37,767 nt of DNA. Origin: an uncultured Candidatus Altimarinota bacterium (GTDB lineage: Bacteria; Patescibacteriota; Gracilibacteria; BD1-5; JAGOOR01). The notes under the pieces are model-generated. The model did not search any database. It was not told the origin of the DNA and saw only the letters and a list, made by a program, of their open reading frames with translations. The stretch's first letter is position 1; each line of letters starts with the position of its first letter. The position numbers and the translations under genes are program-made. This document shows, one piece after another, positions 18,859 to 28,222 of the stretch. The DNA lies in assembly GCA_937924685.1 (NCBI GenBank), contig CALEVN010000016.1:1-37767 (forward strand), given 5' to 3'.

Positions 18859-18876
18859 AAATACCATATCATTTTT

Positions 18877-18905
18877 ATCCACCCGTAACTGGGTGGATTT
18901 TTTAA
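18877..18905 (+). terminator. Rho-independent terminator
   Basis: ATCCACCC (18877-18884), loop GTAACT, GGGTGGAT (18891-18898), then a T run. It lies 18 bases after the stop of the 153-aa gene. Confidence 0.9.
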
Positions 18906-18966
18906 TATTATCCATTATTTGATTATTTTTAAAATATGTAGTAATATAAATAAGTAATTATAATTT

Positions 18967-21165
18967 ATGGTGCTTGCATCAGATATTCCGCTCCCACTTT
19001 CTTCACAAAATGAACGACGAATATGAGGAAATTCTCGTGACGTTGTGGAGAGGACTCATCAGAAAATTGCCGGCATAGGTCATACAACTGATAATATCGC
19101 TCATCCGAGTTTTCGCGATCTTCTCAAACGTGGGCTCCCAATAGCACTCAGGGGAGATAAGCTCAATATCGATGCTCTTACGCCAGGAAAATCTATCGGT
19201 GTAGAGATGGGTAATTGAGCTCTTGCAACATTTTTTATTCAAAAAGAAAGCCCGATTCATCCTCAACATCTCACAACAAAAGTCGATCACAATAGCTATT
19301 TTATACAAAAAGATGATCCGACTCACACACTACTGCTGACAAGAAAATACTGGAGAGATGGTATGGATACGAGAAATTGTATTTTTCTCTCGCTCAATAC
19401 CATTGTAGATGCAAAAACGGATGGGAGATCGACTGTCAATGCTGTACGAAGAAAAATCATACACAGCATGAATGTGATTATGTTAGCAGGTACCCTCACG
19501 CAGTGTTCACCAGAACAAAATAATACAACAAGTGAAAGTAGTTATACCAGCTATGAATCAGCAACACAATCTGGTACAGATACATATACAGTACAGCCAT
19601 GAGATACACTCTCTGGTATATGCAGGAACTATTGAAATATATTTACCGTATCAGACTTAAAAGCCATAAATGGTATCATGGGAGACGTTATTTATGTCGA
19701 TCAGGTGCTGACTCTTCCTCGTGCACAATATTTCCAGGAAATACGTACTGAGGAAGTACCTCACGCTCTACCAATTGCGACAGGGTGAATGACAAATATT
19801 TCTAGTAATGATGATAGGGAAAAGACAAATATAGCACATAGCAGACAGACAGATGCGGAGAATTTTATAACTATGGCAAAAGCATACGAAGGGTATAAAT
19901 ACAAAATAGGAGGAACTGGAACAACGAGCGAAGCTGGTATAGATTGTTCTCAGCTTGTCATCAATGCCCTTATCGGTACATGATGTATACCAGAATGATC
20001 AGACACAAACACAAAAGGCATCCAAGAAATATCTCAAAAAATAGGAACAAAAAATGGACAGCCATGAGACTTCCTCATCATGGGAGGATCAACTCCTCAT
20101 ATCGCCATCATCACAGAAAATCTCTGAGGTGGAAAGTATAACACATTTGATGCATCTCCACGACAAAAAAAAGTTTGTGAAAATACACGAGTCGCAGGAA
20201 AAAGCTACTCTGTATATAGAAATCCTTTTATTATAAGAGATACAATCAATCCAGAAGTACCAGAAATACATCCAGAAAAAGAAGTAGTAGTGAAAAAAAG
20301 CACCAAAAACCTCGCAGAATCAGCCATAAAAGAAAGTTATCAACGACAGGTACTCTCTGCGGCAAAGATAATCGAGAATAATCGAGAAAAATATGAAGCG
20401 GTAGAAAAACAAACTGGAGTACCTTGGCAGATTATAGCAGCCATTCATTATCGAGAAGGAGGTCTAGATTTCAAAACCGTTCTCCATAACGGTGAGCGCA
20501 TAATAGGCACAGATAAGAAAACAAAAAAAGTCCCTGCAGGACATGGGCCATTTGATACATGGGAAAAATGAGCTATAGATGCCCTCAAAACACATCATGT
20601 GACCTGCCCCGTAAACAGTCTTTCACTTGAAAATGACAATTTGCTCAAAGTAGCCCATTATCTCAAAACTTTTAACGGTAATGGATACGATAATACACAA
20701 TGAGGTAATCCATACCTCTATTCTGGACTCGTATCACCTGAATGAGATGAATACTATACCACTGGACTCTATACACGAGATGGTCACTACAGCCAAAAAA
20801 CGATCGATAAGAGACCAGGGGCTATACCTCTACTACTCAACCTACTTGGGTGAGGTTCAACTACAGTGACAGAACAGACCCATCTTGTTGCTGGTCATAC
20901 TGAAAATACCACTCAACCAGAGGCAAAAACAACAAACATAAACTTCACAACATACATACGTTCGATACCAGTAAAACAAAGACAAGACTTTTTAAGACAG
21001 CATGGGCCAGGCTTCGATATTAGTTTTAGCAAGAATTACAAATGAACTGCCAATCAGAATGCAGCGATAGCCTCTCTTCTCAAGAAAAATCGTAGCTTTC
21101 GAGAAAAATGGGAAGCATCTCTCTTTTCATGAGAAAACAATAATTGAAATATAGCATTAAATTAG
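18967..21165 (+). CDS. Large peptidoglycan hydrolase: LysM, NlpC/P60, lysozyme-like domain
   Basis: A 732-residue protein. Residues 1-200 are unknown, with a weak hydrophobic stretch IHSMNVIMLAGTLTQCS near 165-180 that might be a lipobox. A LysM domain (about 206-254) reads YTVQPGDTLSGICRNYGNI and ends VDQVLTLPR. An NlpC/P60 endopeptidase (about 296-421) has YEGYKYKIGG, C327 in GIDCSQLVINA, the QPGDFLIMGG loop (Gly is UGA 20065-20067) and H378 in PHIAIITE. The third domain (about 455-640) has GVPWQIIAAIHYREGG with E497, and FNGNGYDN...NPYLYSGL, a pattern seen in lysozyme/transglycosylase-like domains. About 15 UGA codons are used. It would cleave stem peptides and perhaps glycan. Prey or host wall attack is inference. 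Confidence 0.85.
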
Positions 21166-21203
21166 GCACTTGCACTCTAAAATATTACCATAAAATGGCA
21201 TGG

Positions 21204-21227
21204 ATGTATTTATTTGAATAAATACAT
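21204..21227. promoter_or_regulatory. Perfect 11-bp inverted repeat over a -35 region
   Basis: ATGTATTTATT (21204-21214), TG, AATAAATACAT (21217-21227). A TATAAT box is at 21236-21241 and the ATG at 21248, so the palindrome covers the -35 position of the next gene. It may be an operator. A role as terminator of the preceding gene is less likely, because no T run follows. Confidence 0.55.
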
Positions 21228-21247
21228 TTATATGTTATAATAAAAAC

Positions 21248-23278
21248 ATGCCTCTGTCTTCAGCTACACATAATCCGCAGGAATCAAACGATAAAACTCT
21301 ACCAAAAATTGCCCTAGAAGGAAGACAGTTTAGAGATATTTCTGAGAGTAAATTAGGGGGAAATATAGAATTATATTTCGAAGCAGTAGACAAAATAGGG
21401 ACTTTCTCTGTCATAATCAACCCCTCAGATTTTTCAGATCAACTCTATTGCCTTACAACGAACAAAGAAAAAACAAAATTCTTTTTCCGACCAATGACTA
21501 AAGAAATGCATGCACAAAATAGAAATTCAAAAGTATTTCAACTGATAGAAATTGACGGGGCGAGTATAAATATGTGAAAAAGTGCAACCCCAAAAGACAC
21601 AACTAAAAAAACAAAAAATCAACTCTGAAGAGTATTGGGTACTGTGGCTATAGTTGGATCATTAATCGGTGCGACGGCACTCCTTATGTCTAAAAAAAAT
21701 AACGATCCTAATAGTGAAAAATCACATGAAACATCGTTTTCAAGCCATTACAGTATTGCTCACCCTATACCTGGTGCAACATTCTATGAAAAACTAGAAG
21801 TCAAAAGAGGCCAAAATCTCGAACAGTTGTCTTGAGAATATCTGATTTCTATCAAGTACCTCTACGATCTCAATCCTCAATTAAACTGAAAAATAATTGA
21901 TGGAATTATAGATGAAGATGTGTCTATTATCGTACCTCGAGCAAGAGAGATATTTCAACTTCAAGAACCACTTTCATGGAATCAAATAGCGGAAAAGTAT
22001 AGCGTCGATCCTTTTATACTTATGAAGATAAATGGCCCAGAAATTAAGATGGGCGATATTATCATGATACCCACAGAAGCACAAGCTCAAGATATCCTCC
22101 ATTATCTCTCAGGAGAAGACATAGAATCTGTATTGTATGAACTCGAGAAAGCTCCCGCATCTCTCGAAGAAATAGCCCTCTACATGAATATACCTCATCA
22201 TTTGCATGAACTTTTCTATGAAATGAATCTCTCATCAGAAGAGGATAAAAGCCCAGCAGCTATTCACTCGAAGAGTCAAAAACTTAAAATTGGTGCAAAA
22301 TTTATCATACCAACAATCCGAGATTTTTCCCGAGATATACTCACAAATATGCATAAGCTTCATCGTGCTTATGATATACACAGAGCAGGGCAAAATGAAT
22401 CTCTGGCTAGTCTAGCAGTTTACTACGGTATACCTCTGGAAACAATGCAAAAATTAAATCCAAATATTGATTCAGAAGGAATTTTGCAACCCAACACGCT
22501 CGTAAAAACAAGAGATACAAGCAACGTCATTCAAAAAGTCTGTGCACAAGTAGTTTTACCACAAAACGCTATCGCCTTTGTAGCAGAGAGAGAAATGTGA
22601 AATAAAAAAGAAGGCTATCTCCGCCCAGGTATATCACAAATGCACACTGTCGAAATAGAGAGAACAATAAAATCCAAAGGGAAAAAACCAAGAACAGTAA
22701 AAGAGAAAAAAGAAATGTTACGTTTCCCAAATGATTGCATCACACTTGAGCCCGGTTGCGATCTCGGTCAAATCGAGGAGGGTATTCTCAGGTATGCACT
22801 CGATACTATAGTCGAACCAGCCATCATAGAGAGAATCGTACTACTTTCCAAAACAGCACAAGCGTATAAAAAAACTAAATGAGAAGACGGAAAATACCCG
22901 ACTCACGCGCTCAAAGAAATCCCGCCAGAATTTAATGACATTGCCGATTTCAAACTCACAGAAAAACAAACAAATGACATGAAACTCCGAATCATGCAAG
23001 CATACTGGGATATCTATCTCAAAAAACACGTACCAAATATAGACAAACCTTGATTTATAACAGACGAAATGAAGGCAGTTCTTTTGAGCATTATCTACCA
23101 CCGAGGGGGCTATCATTTTTCAAAAGCCGAACTCAAGCTCATGAATGAAGGAAAATGGGACGATCCAATCATACTTGAAGCCATAAAAAGAGGTAAAAGT
23201 GGGACAGAAGGCAGAACAAACGAAGAGATAGAGATGTTTAAATCTTGACTCTTGAATATGAGCGTTTTGAGCCGATAA
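21248..23278 (+). CDS. Membrane-anchored LysM-repeat protein with C-terminal lysozyme-like domain
   Basis: A 676-residue protein. Residues 1-125 are soluble and unknown. There is one membrane helix at about 127-147 (VLGTVAIVGSLIGATALLM). At least three divergent LysM-like units follow: about 171-220 (YEKLEVKRGQNLEQLSGEYL), about 222-262 (LSWNQIAEKYSVDPFILMKI, MGDIIMIPT) and about 374-425 (IHRAGQNESLASLAVYYGIP). The C-terminal 110 residues (KAVLLSIIYHRGGYHFSKAE, KRGKSGTEGRTNEEIEMF) resemble a phage-type or pesticin-type lysozyme end. Catalysis is not proven. An internal membrane helix with the LysM part outside would make it a cell-wall-spanning surface protein. A TATAAT box lies 6 nt before the ATG. 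Confidence 0.75.
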
Positions 23279-23288
23279 TCAAATTTAC

Positions 23289-23315
23289 TTGCATTCTTAT
23301 AGATTTTTTTATAAT
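23289..23315 (+). promoter_or_regulatory. Promoter of rpmE
   Basis: TTGCAT (23289-23294), 15-base spacer, TATAAT (23310-23315), about 26 bases before the rpmE ATG. Confidence 0.55.
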
Positions 23316-23341
23316 TCACCCATACTTTTCCTATTTTAACT

Positions 23342-23593
23342 ATGAAAAAAGATATCCATCCTCAGTACCGACAAGTCTGTTTCAAGGAGTTTAGCACAGG
23401 CTATACTCTTATCGCAGGTTCTACTCTCGACTCAAAAGAAACTATTGATGTCGATGGTCAGACTTACCCTCTCATCTATATAGAAATCTCTTCTGCTTCT
23501 CATCCGTTTTATACTGGTGAAAAACGTATCCTCCGTACTGGTGCTGTTGATCGATTCAACGCTCGAAATGCGAAGGCAAAGAAGGCTGCATAG
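23342..23593 (+). CDS. rpmE: 50S ribosomal protein L31, type B
   Basis: An 83-residue bL31. It starts MKKDIHPQYRQVCFKEFSTG and has the SSASHPFYTGEKRIL and TGAVDRFNAR motifs. The CxxC zinc motif of type A is absent; only one Cys (13) is seen, so this is the zinc-independent form. It ends in a basic Ala/Lys tail and is followed by a strong terminator. No Shine-Dalgarno motif is visible. Confidence 0.96.
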   Translation: MKKDIHPQYRQVCFKEFSTGYTLIAGSTLDSKETIDVDGQTYPLIYIEISSASHPFYTGEKRILRTGAVDRFNARNAKAKKAA

Positions 23594-23613
23594 TTTTTCT
23601 CGACATATACCCC

Positions 23614-23641
23614 AGCCTCCATACACTATGGAGGCTTTTTA
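23614..23641 (+). terminator. Rho-independent terminator after rpmE
   Basis: AGCCTCCATA (23614-23623), loop CAC, TATGGAGGCT (23627-23636), then a T run. The TTG start proposed for elp3 lies 13 bases later, so elp3 needs readthrough or its own promoter within this short gap. Confidence 0.92.
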
Positions 23642-23653
23642 ATACCTCTTTTC

Positions 23654-25411
23654 TTGACCAAACATAGTTCCGACATCATCGATGAAATAGTTCTCGCAGT
23701 CATAAAAAATGAGAGTATTGTGACGAAAACAGACTTTCAGAAGCTCTGTAATACGCACTATGCTCTCCATAAACTCGCTAAGACTATCCCAAATATAGCT
23801 TTTGTAGAGCGTTACCATGAGATGATCTCAGATGGACGTATAATCCCTTCTCAACGCGCAGAAAGAATATTTCGAAAAAGAGGTGTCAGAAATCAATCTG
23901 GAATCGCTGTGATATCACTTTTGACAAAGTTTTGGTGATGTCCTGGAAAGTGTATATTCTGCCCAAATTTCGCTGGTCTTCCTCGGAGCTACATCCCCGA
24001 TGAACCAGCAGTCATGCGTGCCCAGATGAACGAATTTGACCCAGTAAAACAGGTTTATAACCGCCTGAGAAGTCTCCGAATCACAGGCCATTGTATCGAT
24101 AAATGCGATGTGCGCATCATCGGTGGTACCTGGTCGGTCTATCCAAAGCTTTATCAAGAACTCTTTATCAAGGCAATCTACGATGCTCATACCACCTATG
24201 AAGAGCTTGAACCGTTTATTGAGGACACCTCGACAGGAACTGATAGATTTGCCGAGTTTAAGGTCAGAGAAGGCTACAAAATGCGAGAAAGTGCGACACT
24301 CGAAGAAGCAAAAGAGCGGAATATGAAATCTCGCTCGCGTGTGGTCGGTATCCAGATAGAGACACGACCAGACTGGATCAATATCGATGAAATAAAACGA
24401 CTCAGAAGCTACGATGTAACTCGTGTCGAAATCGGCTACCAGACAACGATTGATGCAATCAATGAGATGAACAAGCGATGACACGGCAATGCTGAATCCA
24501 TAGCCTGTACGCAGATGCTCAAGGATGCAGGATTTAAAGTGTGTGCCCATATCATGCCAAACCTCCTTGGTTCTACCCCTGAATTAGATCGACAATCCCT
24601 CAAAGAAGTATTTGATAATTCTGCTTATCGTCCTGACGAACTCAAAATCTACCCAATGATGGTCACCGATAAAAGCGAACTCACAGAAATATGGAGAAAT
24701 GGTGGTTTCACGGCCTATGATGATGAAACTCTCATACAGCTCATGGCCGACCTCCTCGAAATGGTGCCGCCCTACATCCGCATGAATCGTGTCTATCGTG
24801 ATATCCCCGCTCATCAGATACTTCATGGCTCACATCTAGCAAATCTGAGACAGATTTCAGAAGAACTCCTTGTCTCTCGTGGTGGGCTCGTCGTCGATAC
24901 AGCATCTCGAGAGGTAAAATGAAAAACATTTGATGTAGAAAATATCCATCTCGTACACCGTGCCTACGAAGCATCCCTCGGACAAGAATATCTCCTCTCG
25001 TTCGAAGAAAAAAATGTCAAAAATGCCTATAAACATAAAGATGATGGATATATCAGAATACCTGAGAATGCTCCGGATAATGCGACGCTCTATGCCCTTC
25101 TCCGACTGCGTATCCCCTCTCAGCATTTTTCAAAAGAGCCCCATTTTCTTCCTGTTCTCGAAAATGCGGCAATTATTCGTGAGATTCATACCTTTGGTGA
25201 GCAGCTCTCTCTCTGAAGTCGTGCCGATGACGCTATCCAACATCAGGGTCTCGGAAAGAATCTCGTCGCTGAAGCTGAGAAAATTGTACGAGAGCAGTAT
25301 CCATCGATCAAAAAAATAGCCGTCATCGCCTGAGTGGGCGTACGGCCATATTTTGAGAAACTCTGATATCATTTAGAGGAAACCTACATGATAAAAGATA
25401 TTGTAGACTAA
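23654..25411 (+). CDS. elp3: Elp3-family radical SAM / GNAT tRNA uridine acetyltransferase
   Basis: A 585-residue two-domain enzyme. Elp3 uses a 4Fe-4S radical SAM domain and acetyl-CoA to build cm5U-type modifications at tRNA wobble uridine. The radical SAM cluster motif is WGCPGKCIFCPNF (CxxxCxxC; the Gly after Trp is UGA 23936-23938). DVRIIGGTWSVYP, VGIQIETRPDWIN, RVEIGYQTT, KVCAHIMPNLLGSTPELD and RMNRVYRDIPAHQI are family motifs. The GNAT domain is C-terminal (IHTFGEQLSLG, HQGLGKNLVAEAEKIVREQ). The start is a TTG at 23654, as the first in-frame ATG is about 58 codons later. No other Elongator subunits are present, as usual for bacterial Elp3. Confidence 0.93.
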
Positions 25412-25416
25412 ATACA

Positions 25417-25923
25417 CTAATCATGATGAGACTCTTCTCAATTATCATGTCAGACAATTTCATCATGATGATCGGCCAAACTCGATGGAGTGATTTCAGC
25501 AAGAGGATATGTGATTAAAAGAATAAAAAATGATATAACACATCCTATTCCGAGCGTACGTACAAATGAAAATTTTATACCCTCCTTCTGTCTATACATC
25601 AGAAGAGACACAAGGTATCCTATAGGCATGATAGTGACACTTCTCCATGGTGAATCAAGAAAATGCTGAGCACCACCAGATATCATAGCTGTTCCGATAG
25701 AAAAGAATACTCCAATGAAGAGAGCAGAAACAGAACCGATTTTTTCCATGTTAATATGTTTTTCCATGACAAGCCCAATGAGAAATACAATTATACCAAA
25801 TCCTGCAGTTATAAAACTGCGAGTAGTTGAAAAAAATCCATGACTAATCGATCCAGAAATAAGACCGATGCCAGCATACTGGAAAAGTGTCGCTGTGTGA
25901 CGATAAAAAAGTGAAGATTTCAT
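25417..25923 (-). CDS. Membrane protein with His-rich C-terminus
   Basis: A 168-residue protein with about five hydrophobic segments (for example LFQYAGIGLISGSISHGFF, GFGIIVFLIGLVM, GSVSALFIGVFFSIGTAMIS, LGIGCVISFFILLITYPL). The C-terminus after residue 150 is LADHHDEIVGHDNGEESHHD, a His/Asp cluster that could bind metal; its last third needs two UGA glycines. It is the last gene of the metal operon, 16 bases after the DUF305 lipoprotein. I do not recognise the family. Confidence 0.75.
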
Positions 25924-25939
25924 AAAAAAGATAAGAAAA

Positions 25940-26608
25940 TTAACGAGTCATCATACCTCCATTCATACCGAGCATTGATCTCATTTCCTCTATTTCAGTA
26001 CTCTGATTTTTTATAATAGCACGTGCAAAATCAAGGATTTTTTCACTTGGGTTGAGTTTGATAACAGCCTCTGCCATCTGAAGAGCGCCCATATGGTGCA
26101 TAATCATTCCCATGAGAAACCATCGATCTAATTCGTCACCAGAAAGTTTTGTGCCATCTCCCATCATATTTTTATAAAGAGGCTTGAGTGTGTAATTTGA
26201 TTTTTTTACCCAATCATTCATCATAGTGATCTCTTTCTCTTGCGCAGTGATGATGTTTTGAGCAAGTTTCTTGAGCTCAGGATTATTGCCCTTTGCGACG
26301 ACGAGTCGAGCTGTATCGACGGCTTCTTGGTGATGTGGTATCATATTCACGACAAATGCCTCTTCAGATGTGACCATAGAAGCATGATCCATCATCATCA
26401 TACCATGATTTTCCATTCCAGGAGTTTGAGTTGTTTTTTCATTGAGATATTTTTCACAACCACGCATGCCAGGCATTTGTTCACAATGCTCGCGCATCAT
26501 AGCATCCATATCTGTTTTTGGTGGTATTTGATTCGATGAAGGAGTGAAAATACTACAACCTGTGAGCAATAGTGAACTCATAGTAGCGAGTGCGGCAGTA
26601 CGTTTCAT
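25940..26608 (-). CDS. DUF305 family lipoprotein, His/Met-rich
   Basis: A 222-residue secreted lipoprotein (MKRTAALATMSSLLLTGCSI, lipidated Cys 18). The mature part begins with a Met/His-rich stretch (MDAMMREHCEQMPGMRGCEK; PGMENHGMMMMDHASM). It then has the paired helical repeats of the DUF305/ferritin-like family, FVVNMIPHHQEAVDTARLVV and LMGMIMHHMGALQMAEAVI, with HH pairs as probable metal ligands. In other bacteria these proteins sit in copper-resistance loci, which fits the CsoR here. No UGA codon is used. Confidence 0.85.
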   Translation of the reverse strand: MKRTAALATMSSLLLTGCSIFTPSSNQIPPKTDMDAMMREHCEQMPGMRGCEKYLNEKTTQTPGMENHGMMMMDHASMVTSEEAFVVNMIPHHQEAVDTARLVVAKGNNPELKKLAQNIITAQEKEITMMNDWVKKSNYTLKPLYKNMMGDGTKLSGDELDRWFLMGMIMHHMGALQMAEAVIKLNPSEKILDFARAIIKNQSTEIEEMRSMLGMNGGMMTR

Positions 26609-26631
26609 AAAAAGAAGGATAAAAAAATAAA

Positions 26632-27213
26632 TTAATGATGTGAATGAGATTCTCTTTTCTCTGGAGAAATGATAATTTCGATACCACTTTTGAGAACTAA
26701 AATACCCATAAAAATACTCACAATAATGTCAGGAAGTGGAGAAGAAAAATGAAGCGTGAGATATCCAGCAATCATAATCAGTATATTTCAAAGCGCATCA
26801 TTTCTCGTACAAAGCCAGACCGCACGAAGATCGAGACTATCATTCTGAAATGCCTGAAGTATCCAGGCAGAAAAAAGATTAGCTCATAAGGCCAGAATAC
26901 TAATGGTTGTCATGACTTCTCATCGAGGTATCCAACCATGTATATATTTAAATATTGCCCACAAAAGGACTCCTATACCAAAAATAACCATCATATGTCA
27001 TTTTATGAGTCAGACTTTTCGATGAATTTTATCACTTTTTTTTAAGATGATGAGACTAGAAAAATAATTCACACCATCTACAAAAAAATCGAGTGAATCA
27101 GCAAAAAGAGAACTTGAAAGAGAGAAAAAACTTGCAGTAATTTCAATAAACCCCATGAGCAGGTTTACGCCTCCAGCCATAATAAGTGCTCATCTAGGAG
27201 ATTTTTTTATCAT
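26632..27213 (-). CDS. Cation diffusion facilitator (CDF) family transporter
   Basis: A 193-residue, six-segment membrane protein that would export a divalent metal by proton exchange. The CDF metal site is seen in FADSLDFFVDGVNYFSSL (helix II) and in CTRNDALGNILIMIAGY (helix V). The C-terminus is short (SPEKRESHSHH) and lacks the usual cytoplasmic domain, so it is a minimal CDF. Five or more UGA glycines are used. It starts 3 bases after the csoR stop. Substrate cannot be told; the operon suggests Cu or Zn. Confidence 0.85.
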
Positions 27214-27216
27214 ATT

Positions 27217-27501
27217 TTATTTTTTATTTATCTGCCAAATTCTAGCAAATTCTTCCACAAATTTTTCTCATTTTTTACTATTTTTATCAGAAAGATCACT
27301 TCTGCCACAGCAAAGAAGGTGATTCTTCATAAGCTCTTCATTGACACCCCGCAGAAGTCCAATAGAAGCGTTTATTTGCTGAGCTATATCTCCACAATAA
27401 CAGTCCTCTTCTATCATTTTTGCTACTTTGCTGAGCGTACCTTGCGATTTTTTTACTGCAAGGAGAAGTTTTTTTTGAAGAGTTGGATTTTTAGAAATCA
27501 T
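27217..27501 (-). CDS. csoR: CsoR/RcnR-family metal-sensing repressor
   Basis: A 94-residue all-helical repressor. The Cu(I)-type ligand set of CsoR is complete: C36 (DCYCGD), H61 and C65 (NHLLCCG), at the same residue numbers as Mycobacterium CsoR, with additional Cys 34 and 64. The fold pattern QINASIGLLRGVNEELMKN is conserved. The start at 27501 (MISKNPTLQ) is chosen for normal family length; an in-frame ATG at 27576 would add 25 residues inside the upstream gene. It sits between the MauE-like and CDF genes, and probably represses through the palindrome at 28151-28179. Confidence 0.92.
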
Positions 27502-27506
27502 AAAAA

Positions 27507-27995
27507 TTATAACATAAAAAATATCATTCCGAGAGACATAATAATCATACTGCCACACTCCACAAGAGTTATCCAACCAAGAGTTAGGTCAGTATGAGCC
27601 CCGAGACAAGCACAGTGAAGTTTAGTAGGATGAGAAAAACTCTTTATTATAGATAAAGTCGTAAGTGATGAGAGAATGAGAGCTATCATATTAATCGGAA
27701 ACCAGTGAAGCATCATCGTATCAGCAATATATGAAATACCGAGACCAAACTCAAAAAAAGGATAGAGATAACCGTAGATTGGTATTTTTTTCGTGATGAT
27801 ATCATAGAGACGAAAGCTCTGCACAAAGCCTCCTATATTTACGAGCTTTGTAAGTCAAAAGACAGTAAACCAACTTCCCATAAGCATATTCATACCCATC
27901 ATAGACCAAAAAGAATATCAAAACAGAGAGCAGAGAGCAACACTCGCCAGAATGATAACTATGAGAGCAAAGATGAGAGGAAGATATTTTTTCAT
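27507..27995 (-). CDS. MauE/DoxX-like membrane protein with CxCxG motif
   Basis: A 162-residue protein with four or more membrane helices. It starts MKKYLPLIFALIVIILASVA and contains GSWFTVFGLTKLVNIGGFVQ, YPFFEFGLGISYIAD and a cytosolic-edge HCACLGAHTDLTLGWITLVE. The helical layout and the CxC(L/F)G motif recall MauE-type redox/metal membrane proteins; this is judged by eye. Two UGA glycines are needed. It comes after the hairpin that follows the metallothionein gene and 5 bases before csoR. Confidence 0.7.
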
Positions 27996-28003
27996 AGAGT
28001 AAG

Positions 28004-28031
28004 AAAATCCCACCCGCCAAAGCGGATGGGA
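28004..28031 (-). terminator. Terminator or attenuator inside the metal operon
   Basis: On the minus strand TCCCATCCGC, loop TTTG, GCGGGTGGGA (one U-G pair), then TTTTC. It lies between the metallothionein gene and the MauE-like gene. Partial readthrough would make metallothionein mRNA more abundant than the rest of the operon. Confidence 0.75.
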
Positions 28032-28040
28032 GAAATAAAG

Positions 28041-28115
28041 CTACTTACCACAGCCAGTGCAAGAACAATTCTCACACGCGCAAGTACCAGTAGATTGGCA
28101 AGCACAGTTTCCCAT
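28041..28115 (-). CDS. Metallothionein-like 24-aa cysteine-rich peptide
   Basis: A very small ORF: MGNCACQSTGTCACENCSCT, then GCGK and TAG. Seven of 24 residues are Cys (4, 6, 12, 14, 17, 19, 22) in CxC and CxxC pattern, like a minimal metallothionein. It lies between a palindromic operator and the hairpin, at the head of the CsoR/CDF/DUF305 operon, which strongly supports a role in binding soft metals such as Cu(I). No UGA is used, so it is open in any code. Its small size is the main doubt. Confidence 0.8.
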   Translation of the reverse strand: MGNCACQSTGTCACENCSCTGCGK

Positions 28116-28146
28116 AAATAAAATGGTAAGGAGATAAAGTGCCTAA

Positions 28147-28179
28147 AGTATATAACCTATACCTCAGGTATAGGTTATA
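28147..28179 (-). promoter_or_regulatory. Perfect 29-bp palindrome (probable CsoR operator) with -10 box
   Basis: TATAACCTATACCT (28151-28164), centre C (28165), AGGTATAGGTTATA (28166-28179): 14 of 14 pairs. On the minus strand a TATACT -10 box (28147-28152) directly follows, so a bound repressor would block the promoter of the metallothionein gene. The TATACC...GGTATA core resembles known CsoR sites. Confidence 0.8.
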
Positions 28180-28222
28180 CTATTGAATATAAAATAAAAA
28201 GCAAATAATTAATTTTATTTCT

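Noticed and set aside
23915..24550. 211-aa antisense ORF in elp3
   Set aside because: It lies opposite a strongly conserved enzyme; its Cys/Phe-rich composition is typical of an antisense shadow.
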